DNA of 64,000 nt from HKST-UBA178 sp965223815 (GTDB lineage Bacteria > Pseudomonadota > Gammaproteobacteria > Chromatiales > Chromatiaceae). This document shows positions 53,654 to 62,206 of this stretch, one piece after another. Position numbers and translations under genes: made by a program. Position 1 is the stretch's first letter. Every line of letters begins with the position of its first letter. The notes beneath the pieces were generated by a model. That model worked only from the letters and a program-made list of their open reading frames with translations. It was not told where the DNA came from and searched no databases. The stretch is taken from positions 1,674,001 to 1,738,000 of the forward strand of contig OZ245019.1 of assembly GCA_965223815.1 (NCBI GenBank), read 5' to 3'.

Positions 53654-55369
53654 TCAATCTCCTCTGGCATCCAGCGACTGATGCATTGAGACTGCACCGT
53701 GAAGGGTCATCTGCGGGAAAGGGATTTCCCAGTCGTTTTCTGTACAGGCATCCACGAACCAGCGTTGTATCGCCCGGCGCAGCCTATTGTACAGATCGCT
53801 TAGATCGCCCTTAAAATCAGCGATGACTGCCAAATCGAGAGAGGAGCTATTGGCTAGTGCGAACTCTACCCTGAGGTTCAATAAGTGCTCCCTGTAGCCC
53901 TCTTCCTCGGCGCGTTGCAGAATGTAGTTATGAAGAATTTCAGGGATGACCTTGGTGCTTTGCGATTGTAGTGAATAACTGATTCCAACAAACTCTTTTA
54001 TGCGAAAATTGGTTGCCAGATTACGCGGTGAATTCCCAAGAAAGTTTCCCGTTTGATAGGTTATATGAGCGCCTCCACGCTCCACCAAGGATATCAGTTC
54101 CGGCGAGATACCAATGACTTTCCCCCGTACACCATCATTAAGAATCACCCAATCACCCTTCTGACAAGGAAACCAGGGTTCGTCCGGCTTGTGCGGCCTG
54201 GATTTCAAATCGACAAGTTCGGCAATGGGAACCCGTTGGCTGAGTTCCGCTACAGGGTTGGATAGTGTACAGAAATAGTTGATTTTTTCGATCCTCCACG
54301 GCATGTCCCCCATGATGATACGCTCGCCCTCTCGCACTGCACCGATATTGAGAAACAGCTGAATCTGATGCCAGTAGCGCGGCAGCGCTTGCCGTAACGT
54401 CAAGCCAATCCCTAGCAGCAGGAGGATACCGAGACTGAACAGCACCCAGTCCTCGTTAATGTAGAACACCACCATCGGGCCGGCGATGATCAAGAGAATG
54501 GTGACGATCCGGTGGAACAGCTCTACAAGGCGAATACGAAAACTGCGATGCTGCCGGCTGAATCCAGGAATGAAGCGCTGCATACCGGCATGACTTATTT
54601 TGGATAGAAAAATGATTCCTATTACTACCCCAAGCGCTTGAGTCAGGAATAGTCCTCGTTGCTGGAAGAACTCCTTGAGATAGCTCTGGGATGCCTCGGT
54701 CAAAGAAACTTCGGATGAAACGATTTTGTTCAATTGAAGCTTTGCCGCTTGCAGCTCACTCAGCATGAAGGTTCGCTGTTTTCTCCACGTTGCGGCCTTT
54801 GCTTCCAATATATTTCCATGGAGTGTTTCCGAGCTATCCAGCTGCAATCGACTGACATTTTCCAGCGCCTGGTCGATAATGGGCAGCCGTTCTTCGTAGA
54901 AGGCGATTTTCTCCTTCAGCTCGGATTTCTGACGGACATGGGATGTCATCTCCTTCATTTCATCGATGGCGGGTTTCAGCAGGGCCATAATCTCTTCTTG
55001 TAGATTGAACTTGACTTCTGCTGCGGAACGCAGGCTCGAGATATCGATACCCGCAGCGACGTTCTCGAAATTACGATCAGTAGCAGCCAGATCTGCGCGC
55101 CGCTGATTTAGCTCCTGTTTCAGGGCATTCTTCTCCGCCTCCGATTCGGATTCTCTGATCTTGATATTCAGTATATTGATATCCTGCTGGAGCTCATTTC
55201 TGAGCTTCGCAAAAGCGGAGAGCGACTCGATTGTGCTTTGATCCAAATTGGTTGGGTCAGCAGTGTCCAGTGTCTCAGCATAGGGACTCGAGATGAAAAA
55301 CAGATACCACAAGAAAACCAGAGAATTCACTGAAAACTGCTGATGCACATTGCCTAGAATTCGAATCAT
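53654..55369 (-). CDS. mechanosensitive channel of the MscS family with coiled-coil periplasmic domain
   Basis: 571-aa membrane protein. A signal peptide (SLVFLWYLFFISSPYA) is followed by a long helical periplasmic region with charged heptads (FAKLRNELQQDINILNIKIRESE region, then KSELKEKIAFYEERLP). Several membrane helices follow (FLTQALGVVIGIIFLSK, LLIIAGPMVVFYI, LGILLLLGIGLTLRQALP), then the MscS beta domain (KGDWVILNDGVRGKVIGISPE) and a C-terminal alpha/beta region. ATG 55369 is chosen because it opens the signal peptide; the longer frame adds 53 residues without features. The channel probably protects against osmotic downshock or transports a ligand. Confidence 0.85.
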   Translation of the reverse strand: MIRILGNVHQQFSVNSLVFLWYLFFISSPYAETLDTADPTNLDQSTIESLSAFAKLRNELQQDINILNIKIRESESEAEKNALKQELNQRRADLAATDRNFENVAAGIDISSLRSAAEVKFNLQEEIMALLKPAIDEMKEMTSHVRQKSELKEKIAFYEERLPIIDQALENVSRLQLDSSETLHGNILEAKAATWRKQRTFMLSELQAAKLQLNKIVSSEVSLTEASQSYLKEFFQQRGLFLTQALGVVIGIIFLSKISHAGMQRFIPGFSRQHRSFRIRLVELFHRIVTILLIIAGPMVVFYINEDWVLFSLGILLLLGIGLTLRQALPRYWHQIQLFLNIGAVREGERIIMGDMPWRIEKINYFCTLSNPVAELSQRVPIAELVDLKSRPHKPDEPWFPCQKGDWVILNDGVRGKVIGISPELISLVERGGAHITYQTGNFLGNSPRNLATNFRIKEFVGISYSLQSQSTKVIPEILHNYILQRAEEEGYREHLLNLRVEFALANSSSLDLAVIADFKGDLSDLYNRLRRAIQRWFVDACTENDWEIPFPQMTLHGAVSMHQSLDARGD

Positions 55370-56311
55370 ATCGGTTCCCGCTGTATGCAAGAGAGATGAG
55401 CTTGGACGCGGCAGCGTAAGCGACCAGGAGCTTTTGGTTGTCACGAACCTTGCTTCCGATGCACTGTTGGAATTGGTGAGCTCCGAGTCAAGCCAGACCC
55501 TGTTGCCGCTCTGATCCAAATCCGGCACGACTTTCCTGAACCTTGCAACTTAGCGAACCCGCTAGCCGATCTGCAGATAAATAAGTCTGAGTTCTCTCCA
55601 AATTAATACTGAATACCCGCACAAACTGTTTAATATCGCCGGTATTACTCACCGAACCTGCCCGGGCCACCGGAACTTTAGATCGGGTGGGGCGGGGCAT
55701 GATTCCAAGGTGAGCAATGAATCGATTGGCAGATAACTGATCGATTCTTGTCTTAGAGTATGGCAGAAGATTTGCTTAACAGCATCAGTAGTCAGAGACA
55801 GCATCCCTATGGATAGGATATTGGCATGCATATCAGATGCTTGTGCTTGCGGGGCATTGCCGACCAGCCTTGCGTTAACACGGAGTGTTTGCGGTTGCCT
55901 TCTCATATCAACTGAGCAGCGCTGTGTCTGCTGAATCGGCAGCTTCACTAGGGTCTTGGCAAAGGCTTGTCGAGAATCAGGCTTTCCCAGTGATACGCGT
56001 ATCTCCGGATTCGAAAGTTGTAGCCGCTTAGCTGGTATTCCAAGCAAAGATGACCAGAGTATGGACAATGTCGGCGTCCTCAAAGCTGTTGTGACGCGAA
56101 TGACTTCGCCGGATTTAAAGCGCTGAAAGAGATTCCGGGAGCGGAGACCATTCTGCGAAACAAGCAGGATATTGGTGTAATTCGACTGTATACCCTGCCC
56201 CTGATGCAGATCTCAGGGTCCGAAGTTGGCTGTGACTATAGCATTGGTGCCGATCTATATCGTAATCTGAGGGTATTTTATTGCTACCGCATTCGATGGC
56301 TCGGTAATGCT
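55370..56311. other. divergent intergenic region upstream of the TIR-MoxR-vWA-TssBC operon
   Basis: About 940 bp between the divergent MscS and TIR genes. A 144-codon minus-strand frame (55649-56083) has no domain pattern or ribosome site. The TIR frame is open back to an ATG at 56204. The operon promoter must lie here but no specific motif is identified. Confidence 0.45.
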
Positions 56312-57619
56312 GTGAATAGACGTAGGTACAGAATATTTGTCAGCCATAGTGCAAGCCATACAGAGGAGCCTGCAACCCAGGAATTTCTCGACAGACTCTG
56401 TGAGCAACTATCGGCATCCCGTGATATCGAGGTTCTCGTCGACCAGAGAAATCTGCGGGCTGGTGATGAGTGGTGTCAACGGCTCTATGCATGGATGGGG
56501 CTCTGCGATGCCTCGGTCGTCCTGCTTTCGCCTCGGGCTGTAAAGCGAGAGAATTCGAGTTGGGTTCCCCGTGAAGTAAATTTACTGCTGTGGCGAAAGG
56601 CGCTCGATCCCGGGTTTGTGGTCATTCCCGTACTGGTGTCGGGCTTGGAACGCGCCGATATTGCGGAAAATCCGTTCGTCGCCGACGCGGGACTCGCAGC
56701 ACTCCAGTTCGCTGAGTCAGCCACCGATGAGGAGAAGCTGGAGCTTATCTGTCAGGAGCTCACCGCAAGAGCTGCTGCCAGTGCTGGGGCTACGCCGTTC
56801 AATGGGATTCAGGTCTTTATAGAGGATAGTATTAGAAGGTTTGCTCCGCAGGCGGCAGTTGACGCCGCTCTGGCGACCCACTACGCCAACGATACTTGGA
56901 AACCCTATCAGCAGCCACAGGGCTTGCTGGCAGTAAAGATGGTCAGAAACGCAGTAGTCAACCAGGTGGACGCGGTTATCACTGATGTTTCTCGGGGCAG
57001 TCAGCCCGAGTATAAATTGGGGGCCAGACTGTTTCAGGCTCTGTATCCCCTGCGACTCCCGGCCGAGCCATCCTGTACTTTGCTTGCACTCTGCCAGCAG
57101 CAAGCTGGGCAGGGGGCAGTTGTCGTCAATTGCCACGATACCTGGGCGGTGCGGATGATGCTCAGAGCCGCGACAGGCCGGCTGAATGACGATTTCCTGC
57201 GCACCTGGCGCATTATCGAGCTTCCGGACGGCTGGGGTGATGATGATGAAGTGGAGATCTTGCAATATCTCGCTCAAGAACTCGCCGAAGCCATACTTGG
57301 AACCGGCGGCTGGGAGCTCGTAGCCGGTGAGTCAGATCCACTCAGTGCCTTGGCTCTGCAGCTTGCCGAGTTCAGTCAGGAGAGTCATGCGCCCATTCTG
57401 GTATGCGCCGGTTACTCAATCAGATGGGCGGAGCTTGCCCCTTTACTGGCAGCCCGATTTCCAACCATTGTCTTCCTATTGTGGTCGGGTGCAGTTTTAC
57501 CACCACCTCCGGATAGCCAGAGTGGTAGGGTGGTAATGCTGGAGCCAGCACTGGCTCGGGACGTGGATCGAAGCTGGAATCTGACCTATTGCAGAAAGAT
57601 GCAACTTCTGGGATCTTGA
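56312..57619 (+). CDS. TIR-domain protein with unknown C-terminal domain
   Basis: With GTG at 56312 as start, 435 aa, opening straight into a TIR fold: VNRRRYRIFVSHSASHTEE, EVLVDQRNLRAGDEWCQRLY, ASVVLLSPRAVKRENSSWV and the candidate catalytic Glu in VPREVNLLLWRKA (residue 88). An ATG at 56204 would add 36 residues. Residues about 175-435 form a second region with beta-alpha alternation (GAVVVNCHDTWAVRMMLRAA, ILVCAGYSIRWAELAPLLAA, PTIVFLLWSG) that matches no family I recognise. It is the first gene of a four-gene operon and ends 2 bp before the MoxR gene. TIR domains in such sets act as NADases or adaptors; it is the likely effector or trigger (inference). Confidence 0.78.
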   Translation: MNRRRYRIFVSHSASHTEEPATQEFLDRLCEQLSASRDIEVLVDQRNLRAGDEWCQRLYAWMGLCDASVVLLSPRAVKRENSSWVPREVNLLLWRKALDPGFVVIPVLVSGLERADIAENPFVADAGLAALQFAESATDEEKLELICQELTARAAASAGATPFNGIQVFIEDSIRRFAPQAAVDAALATHYANDTWKPYQQPQGLLAVKMVRNAVVNQVDAVITDVSRGSQPEYKLGARLFQALYPLRLPAEPSCTLLALCQQQAGQGAVVVNCHDTWAVRMMLRAATGRLNDDFLRTWRIIELPDGWGDDDEVEILQYLAQELAEAILGTGGWELVAGESDPLSALALQLAEFSQESHAPILVCAGYSIRWAELAPLLAARFPTIVFLLWSGAVLPPPPDSQSGRVVMLEPALARDVDRSWNLTYCRKMQLLGS

Positions 57620-57621
57620 TT

Positions 57622-58545
57622 ATGAATTTCAAAAATATTTTCGACAGTCCTGACCAGTCATCCCGATTGCCGGCGAGTGGCGCGGGCGACTACAGAACAG
57701 GAACCGAATATCTATTCAATGAAGAGATGGAGCTGGCTATTTCGGCAGCTGCAGCGACCCAACGCCCCCTGTTGGTAACCGGGCCTACCGGCTGTGGGAA
57801 ATCCGCCCTGGCACGCAGTACCGCCCACAGACTTCGCTGGCGCTATTTGGAGCGCGTGATCAACTCTCGTACCGAGGTCAGCTCCCTGCTCTGGGAAGTG
57901 GATCACTTGCGCAGGCTACAGGACGCACAGGCTAAATCCCTGGATTCCCGGATGCTCGCCTATGTGAGACCTTCCGTCCTCTGGTTGGCTTTGGATCAGA
58001 GTTCGGCTAAGGATCCGCTCCTGCTCCTGAACGATACCCGGGAGGATACCAGGCCGGCGATGCTGGAACCGGCGGTGGTGCTGATCGATGAGATCGACAA
58101 GGCGGACCCGGACCTGCCCAACAATCTATTGGAGGTTCTCGGCAGCCTCCGTTTCGAAGTCGCCGATACCCGCCATTATGTGGAATGCAGAGATGGTGTA
58201 CCGCTGATCATGATTACCAGTAACGACGAGCGTGATCTTCCGCCGGCGTTTGTACGTCGATGCGTGTGTCTGAATCTGCAGCAGCCCGATCTGGGCGGCG
58301 TGGCCGCGCTGCATTTCCCCAACCATGGGGATATCGTCGACGCCGCGCTGGGACTCGTTGAGAAGCACCGTGCATCGCGCCCGCAAGGCGATAAGCCGGA
58401 TGGCCCCAGTGCAGCGGAATTTCTGGATTTTGTGCAGGCCTGCGGGGAACTCCGGATACGCCGTGACTCCGGACACTGGTACGAGCTTGCGGAGGCCTGC
58501 ATGCTCAAGGGGCGGGCTCGTGGAACGTCGTTTTCATCTAAATGA
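57622..58545 (+). CDS. MoxR-type AAA+ ATPase
   Basis: 307-aa AAA+ protein. Walker A GPTGCGKSALAR (54-65), Walker B VVLIDEIDKADPDLPNNLLEVLG (152-), sensor 1 ITSNDERDLPPAF and the Arg-finger region FVRRCV. The spacing and the DEIDKADPDLPN...LLE block are MoxR-like. It lacks metal-chelatase extras. MoxR ATPases act with a vWA-domain partner to remodel protein complexes; the next gene is such a partner. Here it could also stand in for ClpV in handling the sheath-like protein (inference). The start MNFKNIFDSP is 2 bp after the TIR stop; an overlapping upstream start is less likely. Confidence 0.9.
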   Translation: MNFKNIFDSPDQSSRLPASGAGDYRTGTEYLFNEEMELAISAAAATQRPLLVTGPTGCGKSALARSTAHRLRWRYLERVINSRTEVSSLLWEVDHLRRLQDAQAKSLDSRMLAYVRPSVLWLALDQSSAKDPLLLLNDTREDTRPAMLEPAVVLIDEIDKADPDLPNNLLEVLGSLRFEVADTRHYVECRDGVPLIMITSNDERDLPPAFVRRCVCLNLQQPDLGGVAALHFPNHGDIVDAALGLVEKHRASRPQGDKPDGPSAAEFLDFVQACGELRIRRDSGHWYELAEACMLKGRARGTSFSSK

Positions 58546-58561
58546 GTGCGGGAGCTGAGTT

Positions 58562-59620
58562 ATGGATTATGGTGCGCTGGCTGACCTGATCCGTGCGGCA
58601 GCTGTAGTCCATCCCCAAGGGGACAGCGTAGACCTGGAGCTGATACGCTCACTCCGGGGTATGATTGCTCTCGACAGGCGCAGGGTAGCCTCCTCTGGAG
58701 CATCCTTAGCGGGGGCGCAACCCAATCTGGATGTCGGAATCCGCAGTGGAAGCACCAAACCGCGAGAGCACCGAAAGGGTGATGATGGAGACTCCCAAAT
58801 TCCCCAAGAGTCGGTAGTGGCGGATACAGAAAGCAGCAACCGGGAGCTGGGCGAGTTGGACAACAGGATCGCCTTGAAATCCGTGCTGCAGCAGATTACT
58901 GAGCGAGCCGATCTTTCACCCGGGCGCCAGGGTGACAGCTCACCGGTCGTTTCCGGGCAGGCCTCGGCCGTAAACCCAGGAGTAATGTCGGTTCCTGTGG
59001 AGGCCTTGTTCCCAGTGGGCCGGGTGCGTGCCATATTGCGGGAGATGTCCACAGTGCCCATCCCGGCGGGAGAGCCTGATCTTGAAGCTGTGGTGGGGCA
59101 GATCGCCGCCGCTGAACCAATCCGTGAGTTGCCACGACGGCTGGTAAGCAAGCTTCCTCATGCCATCCACTGGTTGTTTGATGCAGGGCCCTCCATGCTC
59201 CCCTATTCCAGGGACAAACAGCAGTTGGCCCGCACCGCCCCTAGACTGCTCGGGGAAGATCGTACTCGTATCGGCGACTTTATCGCCAACCCCCTGAAAG
59301 GTGTGCGCCCCAGGGGACAGGTAAGATGGATGGAACTCCGTTGGCCAGCTCGCGGTTCGGCGTTGGTGGTGGTGAGCGACTTGGGAATAGGCGACAGTGC
59401 GGGAGCTGAAATGGGGGCCTCGGGGATCTGGCGGCCTTTTCTCCAAGAGGCGGCGCAGCGTGGCGTGGTCACTGTGTCGTTAAATCCTTATCCCCAAAGT
59501 CGCTGGCCCGACATTGCGGCAGACTTCGAAGTATCGCTCACCTGGGATAAAGAGACGGGTGTCCAGGAGCTGAGGCGCACCAAGCGTTTCGGCAGTCGCT
59601 TGAGGGATGATGGTGTCTGA
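58562..59620 (+). CDS. vWA-like protein partnered with MoxR
   Basis: 352-aa protein. An N-terminal helical region (1-45; ALADLIRAAAVVHPQGDSVD, LIRSLRGMIAL) is followed by a low-complexity acidic/Ser-rich linker (about 46-145). A vWA-like Rossmann domain (about 195-340) has HWLFDAGPSMLPYSRDKQQL in place of the DxSxS metal motif, ALVVVSDLGIGDSAG, and VVTVSLNPYPQSRW. The metal site is degenerate (DAGPS). The layout resembles SAV_2336-type proteins that accompany MoxR ATPases (my recollection of the family; unverified). A GGGAG ribosome site precedes the start; the 3' end overlaps the next gene by 14 bp. Confidence 0.6.
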   Translation: MDYGALADLIRAAAVVHPQGDSVDLELIRSLRGMIALDRRRVASSGASLAGAQPNLDVGIRSGSTKPREHRKGDDGDSQIPQESVVADTESSNRELGELDNRIALKSVLQQITERADLSPGRQGDSSPVVSGQASAVNPGVMSVPVEALFPVGRVRAILREMSTVPIPAGEPDLEAVVGQIAAAEPIRELPRRLVSKLPHAIHWLFDAGPSMLPYSRDKQQLARTAPRLLGEDRTRIGDFIANPLKGVRPRGQVRWMELRWPARGSALVVVSDLGIGDSAGAEMGASGIWRPFLQEAAQRGVVTVSLNPYPQSRWPDIAADFEVSLTWDKETGVQELRRTKRFGSRLRDDGV

Positions 59621-62078
59621 TCCTGTGGACCAATGGCAGCTGTTGAAGCGCCAGCATCCGGCAGCCGCACGGCTGGCGATTGTCAGCAGCCTGCCCGTGC
59701 GTGTCTCCCCCGCCTTGCTGCGGCTTGCCCGTCTGCGTCTCGTCGAAGATGCAACCACAGGCAACGAGGCCGATCTCTGGTTAAGTGATCTGGTGGAAGT
59801 CCGATCTACCGGTGGGTTTTCATTCAGACCGGAGGTGCGCACCTTCCTCCGCCAACGATTGGCCGAGGATGTGAGTCTTCTGGATCGCGTTTGGCAGGAG
59901 GTGCATCAGCATCTGGCGGGTTGGCTGACAGCCAAGGCGAGACTCGAAGAGGAGCAAACCTGGCGCCTGCTGCGTGACCCCCGGGACCCCTGGATCGATG
60001 AAAACTGGCGCCTGGTCTGGAATGAGCTGCAACAGAGCGAGAATGCCGAGGGGGTGGCTCGCTGGGTGGTGCGAGCCATGACAAACCTGCCATCACGGGC
60101 AATGGAAAGCGAAATCGCCAATAGGGTCTGGGTGGGGGCACACCTGCTACTGGGCGATACCAGTATTCTGGGGAGTCAGCCCCAGCAGTTCTTACAGACC
60201 GGAGAGTTCGATTTCGCAACCCGAAGGCTTTCCAGGCGACGTATCCAGGTGGGCCTCGTAAAGGGTGGGGTGATCATCAGCCCGGTGCGGCGCTTGGAGA
60301 ATGGTCATGCCCTGGATGTGCCGTTCACGCGCCCGTTGTGGATGCAGATTGAAGACCCGTCGGGAGACGTTTTGCGCGTTTTAACCATCACCGGCAGCGA
60401 GCCGGTGTTAGGGGCGATCGATGCGCCTGAGTTTGTATTGAGGTTAATCGATGGCTCCGCTTATCGGTTGGCCGAGCCCAGGCAGCCCAGGTCCGACAAA
60501 TTTATACAACGCAATCGCGCGCCGCGTATTGCCATCAACTACGAAATCGAGACTTATGGCGCCGTAAAACGCATCGAACTACCCTTTGTCACCGGTGTGC
60601 TGGCAGACCTCTCCGGTAATTCGGCTGAGCCCCTCCAACCGGTGAATGAGCGGAAGTTCGTCGACATCGATAGGGATAACTTCGATGCGGTCCTGGAAGC
60701 CCTGCGACCCAGGTTGGATCTGGCAGTGGCCAATTGGCGGGGGGAGGAGGAAATTCGGGTTGAACTGGAATTCCGCACCATGGACGACTTCTCGGCGGAT
60801 AGAGTCGTGGAACGCTTGCTGTCACCGGAGACCTTATCGGCGGTCCTGCACCACGAGGCGTTCCAGCGCCTCGAGGGCAGTTGGCGCGGACTGCACTATC
60901 TGGTGAACAATACCGAAACTGACGAGACCCTGAAAATCCGGGTACTGAATATCAGCAAGCGGGAATTGAGCAGGATGTTGAGGAAGTATGCTGCGGGAGA
61001 CTGGAATCAGAGTCCGCTCTTCAAGAAACTCTACACAGAGCCCTATGGGCAGCCGGGGGGGGAACCCTACGGATGTCTGGTGGGCGACTATCAATTCGAT
61101 AACAATCCCGCTGATACGGAGCTGCTTGGCGCCCTAGCGCGTATTTGTGCTGTCATTCACGCGCCCTTTATCGCCGGGGCCTCTCCCGCCATCATGGGCA
61201 TGAGCTCCTGGCAGGAGCTGGGTCTTCCCAGAGATCTTCAGAAATTATTCTCGACGCCGGATTATCTCCGTTGGCAGTCCCTGCGCGAGTCAGAGGATTC
61301 CAGGTATATTGCTTTAACACTACCCCGTTTCCTGGCGCGACTTCCCTACGGAAGCAGCACCCGGCCGTTGAGAAATCTCGAATCTTATGAGGAGCCCGTC
61401 GGCGAGTCCGACAAGGACTACACCTGGTGCAATGCCGCTTACGCCATGGCGGTCAATATCAGCCGCGCCTTCAAGATTTACGGCTGGTGTGCCCGCATTC
61501 GTGGTGTGGAATCCGGCGGGGTGGTGGAGAACATGCCCGTATATACTTTTCCTACGGACTCTGGCGGCATCGACATGAAGAGCCCGACCGAGGTCTCCAT
61601 TAGCGATCGTCGCGAGGCAGAATTGGAGAAGCTAGGATTTCTTCCGCTGGTACACGCGCCTGGCTCGGACATGGCTGTATTCGTTGGAGCACAGTCCCTG
61701 CACCAGCCATTGGAATACGATTCTACAGAAGCTTCAGCGAATGCCGTCATTGCAGCACGCTTACCCTATATTCTCGTTTGTGGAAGATTCGCTCACTATC
61801 TGATGAGTATGGTGCGGGACAGTATCGGTTCCTTCAAAGAGATTAGGGAATTGGAGCAGCGACTCAACCACTGGATCGATCAATACGTCGATCCCAATCC
61901 CAGCTCGTCCACCAGCGAACTGCGTTCGAGAAAACCCTTGGCAGACGGGCACCTGGCCCTGGAGCCGTACCAGGGAGAACCGGGATTTATGAAGGCCGCA
62001 CTCTACCTGCGGCCCAGTTTTCAGTTCGAAGGTTTGACAACGGCCATGCGGCTTGTCGTGACCCTGCCTCATCCCTGA
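59607..62078 (+). CDS. TssB-TssC fusion (type VI sheath proteins in one chain) with 300-aa N-terminal region
   Basis: 823 aa. Residues about 305-408 match TssB/VipA: RAPRIAINYEIETYGAVKR, ELPFVTGVLADLSGN, NERKFVDIDRDNFDAVLEAL, FRTMDDFSADRVV. Residues about 409-823 match TssC/VipB: HHEAFQRLEGSWRGLHYLVN, FKKLYTEPYGQPGGEPYGCL, APFIAGASPAIMG, RESEDSRYIALTLPRFLARL, NAAYAMAVNISRAFKIYGWC, SPTEVSISDRREAELEKLGF, RFAHYLMSMVRDSIGSF. The usual TssC N-terminal helix bound by ClpV and the TssB C-terminal helices are not visible at the junction. Residues 1-300 are a separate helical then beta-rich region (DLWLSDLVEVRSTGGFSFRP; GGVIISPVRRLENGHAL). No other type VI gene is in the window. Fourth gene of the TIR-MoxR-vWA operon. 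Confidence 0.85.
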   Translation: MMVSDPVDQWQLLKRQHPAAARLAIVSSLPVRVSPALLRLARLRLVEDATTGNEADLWLSDLVEVRSTGGFSFRPEVRTFLRQRLAEDVSLLDRVWQEVHQHLAGWLTAKARLEEEQTWRLLRDPRDPWIDENWRLVWNELQQSENAEGVARWVVRAMTNLPSRAMESEIANRVWVGAHLLLGDTSILGSQPQQFLQTGEFDFATRRLSRRRIQVGLVKGGVIISPVRRLENGHALDVPFTRPLWMQIEDPSGDVLRVLTITGSEPVLGAIDAPEFVLRLIDGSAYRLAEPRQPRSDKFIQRNRAPRIAINYEIETYGAVKRIELPFVTGVLADLSGNSAEPLQPVNERKFVDIDRDNFDAVLEALRPRLDLAVANWRGEEEIRVELEFRTMDDFSADRVVERLLSPETLSAVLHHEAFQRLEGSWRGLHYLVNNTETDETLKIRVLNISKRELSRMLRKYAAGDWNQSPLFKKLYTEPYGQPGGEPYGCLVGDYQFDNNPADTELLGALARICAVIHAPFIAGASPAIMGMSSWQELGLPRDLQKLFSTPDYLRWQSLRESEDSRYIALTLPRFLARLPYGSSTRPLRNLESYEEPVGESDKDYTWCNAAYAMAVNISRAFKIYGWCARIRGVESGGVVENMPVYTFPTDSGGIDMKSPTEVSISDRREAELEKLGFLPLVHAPGSDMAVFVGAQSLHQPLEYDSTEASANAVIAARLPYILVCGRFAHYLMSMVRDSIGSFKEIRELEQRLNHWIDQYVDPNPSSSTSELRSRKPLADGHLALEPYQGEPGFMKAALYLRPSFQFEGLTTAMRLVVTLPHP

Positions 62079-62206
62079 TTGAGATCAGCCATTCTTAAGT
62101 ATGTGGCGCCTTGCGGGAGACGCCGAAAAGATTGGACGAGCGCAGGTGTTTAATGCCACTTGAGCTGCGGCTACTGGATCACTATCGGTCCAGCATCGGG
62201 TCAGCA

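Noticed and set aside
55649..56083. 144-codon open frame on the minus strand between MscS and TIR genes
   Set aside because: No domain pattern, no ribosome site, and residue composition typical of chance translation; not called as a gene.
56312..62078. Reading the operon as a canonical type VI secretion locus
   Set aside because: No baseplate, membrane-complex, ClpV, VgrG or cytosolic Hcp genes are present, and the sheath genes are fused; the window does not support a working T6SS.
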